A stretch of 14,591 nt of DNA from an uncultured Bacilli bacterium (GTDB lineage Bacteria > Bacillota_I > Bacilli_A > RF39 > UBA660). This document shows, in pieces, positions 6,720-12,051 of the stretch (its first letter is position 1; every line of letters begins with the position of its first letter). The position numbers were made by a program, and so were the translations under genes. The stretch is from NCBI GenBank assembly GCA_947625425.1, contig CANQOH010000034.1, positions 1-14,591 of the forward strand, written 5' to 3'. Under the pieces are notes generated by a model. The model was not told where the DNA came from. It was given only the letters and a program-made list of their open reading frames with translations, and did not search any database.

Positions 6720-7616
6720 ATGAAAGAATTATCAGTAAGAGAACAAATAGCAAAAAGAGGTTATATAAGTGAAATAGAACCTTATGTACCAAGTCACGAT
6801 ATAATTGTAACATCAACTCATTTAGGAAGATTAGATACTAATAAAAGAAAAAATTATATCCATGCAATGAGTATTAGAGATGCATTATTTGATACGAGAA
6901 ATTTCTTTAATGCTTTTTATAAAGTGCATGATGTTCAGTATTTAAAATGTTTCCATACTTGGCCTTTTTTAAAAATAGTTAAACGTCAACAAGTAAGTCC
7001 TTTTGCTTTACCAGTTTTTCCTAAAACCAATAGAAAAGAAATGTTTTATGGAGAATTGATTACCAATTTTGATGAAAATGCTTATCCGCCAATTTCTTTT
7101 GAAGGTATTGTCCTAAATAGTAAAGTAACAGAATTAACTTCTTGTTCTTATGCTCATGAAATAACTCATGCTGAAGTAGATTCTGTAAATGGAGCAATTG
7201 GTTCTTATTATAATTCCGAAGTCTTAAGTATTTTTATTGAACTTCAATTAGCTGAGCTTTTAGATGAATCTGATACACTTTTAAGAACTGAAGATTCAAG
7301 AAGAATTTATGAAATCAAAACTTTAGCTCGTGAATTAAAAAATCATTATTTAAAAATAAAAGAAAAAAGTGAAGATGATGCTCTAATTGATTCTAAATAT
7401 GTTATCTCTGATGTTCGAGCTTATAATTTATTTTCAGAATACTACTATGGCAGTAATTCAACTAAAGAATATATTAGAAGTCGCATTCAATCTATCTTTG
7501 ATGGTAACTATACTGTTGAAGAACTACTAAATGAATTTATGGATGTTGATCGCCTTAATGATTTAAATCCAACCTTATCTTTATCACCTAAAGCTATTAA
7601 ATATTTTCATCGTTAG
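6720..7616 (+). CDS. HEITH zinc-metallopeptidase-like protein, paralog 2
   Basis: This 298-residue protein starts 8 bases after a perfect AAGGAGG (6705-6711) that lies in the end of the upstream gene, so the pair is cotranscribed. The metal site is HEITH (H146, E147, H150), with E167 after the same 16-residue gap as in paralog 1 and the same E-x6-E pattern (EVLSIFIE). The shared N-terminal EQIAKRGY motif and PFALPV segment confirm duplication. Between these landmarks the two are quite diverged, so the duplication is not recent. No signal peptide or membrane helix. No terminator follows: the next promoter begins 3 bases after the stop, so transcripts would run into the attenuator at 7757. Peptidase activity is inferred from the motif only. 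Confidence 0.8.
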   Translation: MKELSVREQIAKRGYISEIEPYVPSHDIIVTSTHLGRLDTNKRKNYIHAMSIRDALFDTRNFFNAFYKVHDVQYLKCFHTWPFLKIVKRQQVSPFALPVFPKTNRKEMFYGELITNFDENAYPPISFEGIVLNSKVTELTSCSYAHEITHAEVDSVNGAIGSYYNSEVLSIFIELQLAELLDESDTLLRTEDSRRIYEIKTLARELKNHYLKIKEKSEDDALIDSKYVISDVRAYNLFSEYYYGSNSTKEYIRSRIQSIFDGNYTVEELLNEFMDVDRLNDLNPTLSLSPKAIKYFHR

Positions 7617-7619
7617 AAA

Positions 7620-7648
7620 TTGACAAATAAAATATAATATAGTACGAT
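7620..7648 (+). promoter_or_regulatory. Promoter of the rsgA-like/APH-like operon leader
   Basis: TTGACA (7620-7625), a 17-base spacer, then TACGAT (7643-7648), starting almost on the stop codon of the preceding gene. Transcription would begin near 7655, just before the leader ORF's AAAGGAG site. Confidence 0.72.
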
Positions 7649-7673
7649 TTAATTAGCAAAGGAGTGTGATTAT

Positions 7674-7736
7674 ATGAAAAATATAAATGTTGTTAAAAAT
7701 CTTTATAGTAAGTTAATCACACTAGGTAATAAATAA
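7674..7736 (+). CDS. 20-residue leader peptide of the attenuator
   Basis: MKNINVVKNLYSKLITLGNK, with a strong ribosome binding site AAAGGAG (7658-7664) 9 bases before the ATG. It is the first thing on the transcript from the 7620 promoter. Its coding sequence supplies arms of two alternative hairpins: codons 10-14 hold the left arm of the antiterminator, and codons 14-17 pair back onto its own translation start. The peptide probably matters through how ribosomes move on it, as in erm- and cat-type leaders, rather than as a free product. It has no run of one amino acid, so amino-acid attenuation of the trp/his kind is unlikely. Confidence 0.72.
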   Translation: MKNINVVKNLYSKLITLGNK

Positions 7737-7756
7737 TTTATCTTATCTTTTATGTG

Positions 7757-7783
7757 GAACTTACTATAAAGTAAGTTCTTTTT
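7757..7783 (+). terminator. Attenuator terminator before the rsgA-like gene
   Basis: GAACTTAC, loop TATAAA, GTAAGTTC, then five Ts. Besides attenuation, it is the only terminator downstream of the HEITH pair. Confidence 0.85.
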
Positions 7784-7802
7784 AAATTTAAAAAATAGAA
7801 AG

Positions 7803-8789
7803 GTGATTAAAATAACACATCATAAAAGATATGAAAATATTAAAAAAGCAAGAAAAGAAAAAAATATAAGTCTTGAATTTATTCCAGAAAGGGAAGATTA
7901 TGGTCTTGTAATTGAAACTAGTTATCATAATGCTTATGTCTTTAAAGATAATAAGATTTATGAAGTAACATTATCTAAAAAATACCCATATGTTATTAAT
8001 CAGTTAATCTATCCCGGTGATAAAGTAATTCTAAATAATAACGAAATAACTGATATTATAAAAAGAAAAAATATTTTAAGTCGTGATAAGTTTGATGGTA
8101 CTAAATTAAACTCTCTAGGTACTAATAAAATAACTGCTACTAATATTGATCTAGCTGTTATTGTGGTAGCCGTAAGTGATCCTCCATTACATCCAAAATT
8201 TATTGATCGTTATATCATTCTATTAGAAAATAGTCGTATACCTTTTATTATCTGTTTTAATAAATATGACTTAGTTACTAAAAACGAAGAAAAAATAATT
8301 AATTTTTATGAAAAATTAGGTTATGACATAATTAAAACTTCTACAAAAACTAATGAAGGATTAACTACTTTAAAAGAAAAACTTCTTAATAAAACATGTA
8401 TTTTTGTTGGTAATAGTGGAGTAGGTAAATCATCCCTTACTAATTATTTACTCGAAGATAACTTAGTAAAAACAAATAATATCGGTCATAAAACAAAACG
8501 TGGTTGTCATACTACAACTTCATCTAAATATTATTTATGGCAAGATAATTCTGGTATTATTGATACTCCAGGTATAAGAAGTCTAGATTTAAAAAATTTT
8601 AACTCGAGTGAAATAAAAAACTATTTTAAAGAATTTATTCCTTATAATAATTTATGTAAGTATCATAATTGTCTTCATTATGATGAACCAGAAAGTACTT
8701 GTGCGATTAAACAAGAAATTAATAAAAATATAACTCAAGAAAGATATGAAAGTTATTATAAAATAATCAGTGAAATTAAAAGGAAGTGA
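7803..8789 (+). CDS. rsgA: RsgA-like circularly permuted GTPase
   Basis: This ~328-residue protein has the RsgA (YjeQ/YloQ) layout: an N-terminal OB-fold (about 30-95), then permuted GTPase motifs with NKYD (N153-D156, G4) before the P-loop GNSGVGKSS (203-211, G1) and DTPG (254-257, G3). It ends in a zinc-binding region CKYHNCLHYDEPESTC; the last Cys is two residues further away than in the usual C-x4-C-x-H-x5-C. RsgA proteins bind the 30S subunit and act in its late assembly. The usual prpC/prkC neighbours are absent; instead it follows an attenuator and precedes an APH-like kinase, so it could be a specialised paralog or the only copy. The start is unclear: GTG 7803 lies inside the Shine-Dalgarno AAAGGTGATT, and the properly spaced codon is ATA 7812. 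Confidence 0.87.
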   Translation: MIKITHHKRYENIKKARKEKNISLEFIPEREDYGLVIETSYHNAYVFKDNKIYEVTLSKKYPYVINQLIYPGDKVILNNNEITDIIKRKNILSRDKFDGTKLNSLGTNKITATNIDLAVIVVAVSDPPLHPKFIDRYIILLENSRIPFIICFNKYDLVTKNEEKIINFYEKLGYDIIKTSTKTNEGLTTLKEKLLNKTCIFVGNSGVGKSSLTNYLLEDNLVKTNNIGHKTKRGCHTTTSSKYYLWQDNSGIIDTPGIRSLDLKNFNSSEIKNYFKEFIPYNNLCKYHNCLHYDEPESTCAIKQEINKNITQERYESYYKIISEIKRK

Positions 8790-8793
8790 TTAT

Positions 8794-10680
8794 ATGAATA
8801 TTGAAGGCTTTTGTAATAATTATAACTTAGGTAAAGTATTAAATATTAAGAAACTAACTGGTGGTTTGATGCATCAAATGTATAAAGTTAAAACTTCTAA
8901 TAATGTTTATGCTATTAAAGTTCTAAATCGCGAAGTTATAAGTCGCCTTGAGGCTTATGCTAATTTTGTTACTTCCGAAAATATCTCTAACTATCTAGCA
9001 CTTAATCATATAAGGGTCTCTAATGCTTTAAAAATAAATAATAATTATTTAAATAAATATGAAGAGGATTATTACATGGTCTTTAACTTTGTAAATGGTA
9101 AAGTTTTAAAAGATGAAGAAATAACTATCAAACACTGTGCCAAAATCGCTTCTGTCTTAGCTCAAATTCATAACTTAGATTATTCTGAGTTAAACTTAAT
9201 ACCTAAAATAACTAAATATACGGAAATCTATGATTGGTCATCATATCTTAAAAATCCTAACTTTAATAAAATGCCATATCAAGAACTATACTTAGATAAC
9301 TATTTAAAATATGCTTCACTACAACAACGAGCTAATGAAAGATTTAATAATATCAATAAAGATTATACTTTATCTCATCAAGATTTAGATCCTAAAAATG
9401 TTATGTGGCAAGATAATGAACCCATCCTTATTGACTTTGAAGCAGCTACCATTTCTTGTCCATATCAAGAACTCTTAGAAGTAGCTCTATGTTGGTCAGG
9501 TTTCTTAAACAATATCTTTAGTGAAGAAAAATTTACTACTTTTATAAAAACTTATTTAAAAGAAAGACCATTACCAGATATTGATTGGTATGATGTTATC
9601 TGTGGTAACTTAATAAATCGTTTTAATTGGTTAAATTATAATTTAAAACGTAGTTTAGGTCTTCTAACAAAAGATGAAGCTGAAATATCTTTAGCTACTA
9701 ACGAAGTAACAAAAACTATTAACGAAATAAATCGTTACATAGACATAATAGGTCCTTTAACTGATATTGTTGAAAGTGTTAATTCTAAAACTAACTATGA
9801 CTCTTTAATTACTAAGATAATTGCTAACACATCATTTCTATCTAACACAGATTATCAATATATTAATTCTGGTTTTACTAATACGATATATAAAGTAGGG
9901 GAATATATCGTAAGAATCTGTACAAATAATGAAAATGAAGAATCATTTAATCGTGAAATAACTTTTTATCAAGAACATCCTGATATTTCTCATATTCCTA
10001 AGCTATATCTAGCTGATACTTCTAAAAAGATAATTCCATATATTTATGAAATAATATCTTATCTAGATGGTCCAACTATTTATGAAATATGGCCCAATTT
10101 AGATGAAAAAGAAAAAGTTAATATTATTAATGAGATAACAACGATTATCAAAAATCTTCATTCTATTCCCGTTCAATCATTTGAATTTTCCCAAAAAATC
10201 AAAGAAGAATTAACTGATTTATTAAATCAAACTAATATAGGCGAATTATTTGATCTTAATCCTTTACTAGATAAATGTTCTATTTACTTCAAAGATAACA
10301 TCTTTGGTTTAATTCATCATGACTTACACTTTGATAATTTTATCTATCATAACCAAGAAGTTTATTTAATCGATTTTGAACAAGTAAGACCATATCCTAT
10401 TGATTATGATTTTAAAATATTTTATCGTATGCAAAAAGAGCCTTGGAAATGGGCAAGTATTAAAACCGATATGTTAACTATTCCAAATGATTATCATAAT
10501 CTTATGTCTTATTTTAAAAAGTCATATTCGGTTTTAAACACTATTAATTATTTAGATGAAAGATTACAAATCTATACTTTAATTGACTTATTACAAGAGT
10601 ATTCGAGTCATACTAAGGAAGAAATTAAAGATCAAATTATAAGTCTTTTAACTAGTTTAAAAATATTAATTAAAAAGTAA
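8794..10680 (+). CDS. Double APH/choline-kinase-like phosphotransferase
   Basis: This 628-residue protein starts at ATG 8794 after AGGAAGTGAT; an upstream in-frame ATG-less extension into the rsgA-like gene is not supported. It contains two complete kinase-like domains in tandem. Domain 1 (about 1-310) has a Gly-rich LTGGLMHQMYKV loop, AIKVL (K42), SHQDLDPKN (D197, N202) and IDFEA (D214). Domain 2 (about 345-628) has SGFTNTIYKV, IVRIC, HHDLHFDN (D510, N515) and IDFEQ (D527). Both retain the catalytic Asp, the metal-binding Asn and the second metal-binding Asp of the aminoglycoside phosphotransferase/choline kinase superfamily. Single-domain relatives phosphorylate antibiotics, choline, thiamine, homoserine or sugars, so the substrate cannot be inferred. 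The gene starts 5 bases after the rsgA-like stop and shares its attenuator. Confidence 0.85.
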   Translation: MNIEGFCNNYNLGKVLNIKKLTGGLMHQMYKVKTSNNVYAIKVLNREVISRLEAYANFVTSENISNYLALNHIRVSNALKINNNYLNKYEEDYYMVFNFVNGKVLKDEEITIKHCAKIASVLAQIHNLDYSELNLIPKITKYTEIYDWSSYLKNPNFNKMPYQELYLDNYLKYASLQQRANERFNNINKDYTLSHQDLDPKNVMWQDNEPILIDFEAATISCPYQELLEVALCWSGFLNNIFSEEKFTTFIKTYLKERPLPDIDWYDVICGNLINRFNWLNYNLKRSLGLLTKDEAEISLATNEVTKTINEINRYIDIIGPLTDIVESVNSKTNYDSLITKIIANTSFLSNTDYQYINSGFTNTIYKVGEYIVRICTNNENEESFNREITFYQEHPDISHIPKLYLADTSKKIIPYIYEIISYLDGPTIYEIWPNLDEKEKVNIINEITTIIKNLHSIPVQSFEFSQKIKEELTDLLNQTNIGELFDLNPLLDKCSIYFKDNIFGLIHHDLHFDNFIYHNQEVYLIDFEQVRPYPIDYDFKIFYRMQKEPWKWASIKTDMLTIPNDYHNLMSYFKKSYSVLNTINYLDERLQIYTLIDLLQEYSSHTKEEIKDQIISLLTSLKILIKK

Positions 10681-10702
10681 ACATTACCCGTTTACTTTTT
10701 TT
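10672..10702 (+). terminator. Intrinsic terminator after the APH-like gene
   Basis: AAAAAGTAAAC (10672-10682), loop ATTACCC, GTTTACTTTTT (10690-10700), then TT. The TAA stop is inside the left arm. The stem is a perfect 11 bp, with an A/T-rich outer part that also makes the T tract. Confidence 0.85.
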
Positions 10703-10718
10703 AATGTCGTGTTATAAT
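10691..10718 (+). promoter_or_regulatory. Extended -10 promoter of the PRPP synthetase gene
   Basis: TGTTATAAT (10710-10718) has a TGn extension and a perfect TATAAT (10713-10718). A weak -35 (TTTACT, 10691-10696, 16-base spacer) overlaps the preceding terminator. The leader would be about 90 bases to the ATG at 10813; apart from a poor 11-codon ORF, nothing structured was found in it. Confidence 0.6.
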
Positions 10719-10812
10719 CTTAGTGTAATGATAATAGGAAAGGGTTTTGGTGATAATAGAGTTTATGATTTATCTTATTTTTTAATAGTATATTGCTAAT
10801 GAAGGAGTAGGA

Positions 10813-11955
10813 ATGAAAAAATTAGTTGAAAAAGATAATTTAAGATTAATGGTATTTAAAAGTGCTGAAGATTTAGGCACCAAAGTAAATGATCACCTTC
10901 TTGAAATGTATGGCTTAGATAAAGAAAAATATACTTTTTTATTACCGATGAATGAAGTCTTCTTTGATGATGGCCACTTAAAAGTCGAAATTCAAGAAAC
11001 TGTCCGTGGTAAAGATATTTTTACCTTAACTGATATTGGTAATTATTCAATCGAATATAAAATGCGTGGTTTAATAAATCATACAAGTCCTAATGATATA
11101 ATGATGCAACTAAAAGATGGTATTGGCGCTTGTAATCGTCATGCTAAAAATATTAATATCATCATGCCATTATTATATGATGGTAGACAACATCGTCGTA
11201 ATACTAGAGAAAACTTAATGTGTGGTATGTCTCTTCATGAATTAGATATGCTAAATGGTGTTAAGAGTTTTATTACTTTTGATGCTCACGATGAAGGCGT
11301 CGAACATGCTATTCATAATATGGAATTTGATAATTTCTATGCTACTAATACTATCTTAGAAGCTTTTATTAATGATTCTTCTAAAAGTAGTTTAAAAAAA
11401 TTAGTTTTTGTTGCTCCAGATAATGGCGCCACTGGTCGACGTAATGTCTATTTAAATAGTTTTAACTATGATCATATTCATCGTGAAGCTGGTAGCTTTG
11501 TTAAACAAAGAGATTATAACCATTTAGTTGATGGTAAATATCCTGTCATATCTCATGATTATTCTGGTAATCCAGAACTTGATGGTTTTACGGCCATTGT
11601 TTCTGACGATATGATATCTAGTGGTGGTAGTATGTTTGATGTTATTGATGAACTAAAAAAACGTAATGTCAAAAAAATCTATATCATGGTAACTTATGCT
11701 TTATTTACTAAAGGTGTTGAACAATTTGAAGAATATTATAAAGCTGGTAAATTTGATGGTTTATATACTACTAATTTATCTTATATTCCTAAAGAATACT
11801 TAAAATATAAATGGTTACATGTTTGTGATTGTTCTAAAGAAGTAGCGGAAATAATTTATTCTATTCATCATGATGAATCTATTTCTGGAATTATGAAAGA
11901 TAAATCAAAACCTATTAAAATGCTTGAAGAAAAATTTAATGGAAGTTCTGAATAA
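10813..11955 (+). CDS. prs: Ribose-phosphate pyrophosphokinase (PRPP synthetase), divergent long form
   Basis: This 380-residue cytoplasmic enzyme probably makes PRPP from ribose 5-phosphate and ATP for purine, pyrimidine, histidine and NAD synthesis. The PRPP-binding loop is clear: VSDDMISSGGSMFDVI, with D265-D266, in place of the usual DDMIDTAGT. YDGRQHRR (R125-Q126-H127) stands where normal enzymes have the Y-x-RQD ATP-binding motif, and FDAHDEGVEHA (H159) where they have DLHAxQ. APDNGATGRR corresponds to the conserved SPDxGG segment. At 380 residues it is about 60 longer than typical bacterial Prs (~315) and clearly off the main branch, resembling the divergent Prs forms of some Firmicutes. 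AAGGAG (10802-10807) precedes the ATG. It is transcribed alone, between its own promoter and a terminator. Confidence 0.88.
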   Translation: MKKLVEKDNLRLMVFKSAEDLGTKVNDHLLEMYGLDKEKYTFLLPMNEVFFDDGHLKVEIQETVRGKDIFTLTDIGNYSIEYKMRGLINHTSPNDIMMQLKDGIGACNRHAKNINIIMPLLYDGRQHRRNTRENLMCGMSLHELDMLNGVKSFITFDAHDEGVEHAIHNMEFDNFYATNTILEAFINDSSKSSLKKLVFVAPDNGATGRRNVYLNSFNYDHIHREAGSFVKQRDYNHLVDGKYPVISHDYSGNPELDGFTAIVSDDMISSGGSMFDVIDELKKRNVKKIYIMVTYALFTKGVEQFEEYYKAGKFDGLYTTNLSYIPKEYLKYKWLHVCDCSKEVAEIIYSIHHDESISGIMKDKSKPIKMLEEKFNGSSE

Positions 11956-11969
11956 GAACTTCTTTTTTT
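11942..11969 (+). terminator. Intrinsic terminator after prs
   Basis: GAAGTTCT (11942-11949), loop GAATA, AGAACTTC (11955-11962), then seven Ts. The stop codon TAA lies across loop and stem. Confidence 0.9.
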
Positions 11970-11998
11970 AATTTTTTTCCCAAAAAGTAGGGCAAAAT

Positions 11999-12028
11999 TT
12001 GACGAAAATCACCCCCTTATATTACAAT
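11999..12028 (+). promoter_or_regulatory. Promoter of the M60 peptidase gene
   Basis: TTGACG (11999-12004), an 18-base spacer, then TACAAT (12023-12028). The -10 box lies in the centre of an inverted repeat described separately. Confidence 0.65.
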
Positions 12029-12046
12029 TTATACATATTAGGGGGT
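12011..12046 (+). promoter_or_regulatory. Inverted repeat around the -10 box, candidate operator
   Basis: ACCCCCTTATAT (12011-12022) and ATATTAGGGGGT (12035-12046) are inverted copies with 11 of 12 positions matching, 12 bases apart, centred on the TACAAT box. The right arm also contains the gene's ribosome binding site (AGGGGG). A repressor or activator binding here would control the promoter directly. The left arm lies upstream of the predicted start, so an RNA hairpin is less likely. Confidence 0.55.
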
Positions 12047-12051
12047 TGCTT

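Larger units (their letters stand above)
7663..7783 (+). promoter_or_regulatory. Translation-coupled transcription attenuator (three exclusive hairpins)
   Basis: Three perfect pairings are visible. Hairpin 1: AGTGTGATTA (7663-7672, Shine-Dalgarno edge and leader start) with TAATCACACT (7714-7723), 10 bp. Hairpin 2, antiterminator: TTTATAGTAAGTT (7702-7714) with AACTTACTATAAA (7758-7770), 13 bp. Hairpin 3, terminator: GAACTTAC (7757-7764) with GTAAGTTC (7771-7778), 8 bp, then TTTTT. Hairpin 2 consumes the terminator's left arm, so 2 and 3 exclude each other. Hairpins 1 and 2 share T7714 and would otherwise form a pseudoknot. A ribosome held early on the leader would open hairpin 1 and free 7702-7714 to block termination. 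Free-running or absent translation favours termination before the rsgA-like gene. Confidence 0.75.

Noticed and set aside
7674..7736. Leader ORF as a toxin of a type I toxin-antitoxin pair
   Set aside because: The peptide is not hydrophobic enough for a membrane toxin, and the complementary segments are in cis around a terminator, which fits attenuation better than an antisense RNA.
10750..10785. GTG-started 11-codon ORF (VIIEFMIYLIF) in the prs leader, preceded by AAAGGG
   Set aside because: Spacing to the site is poor, and there is no terminator or antiterminator between it and prs.
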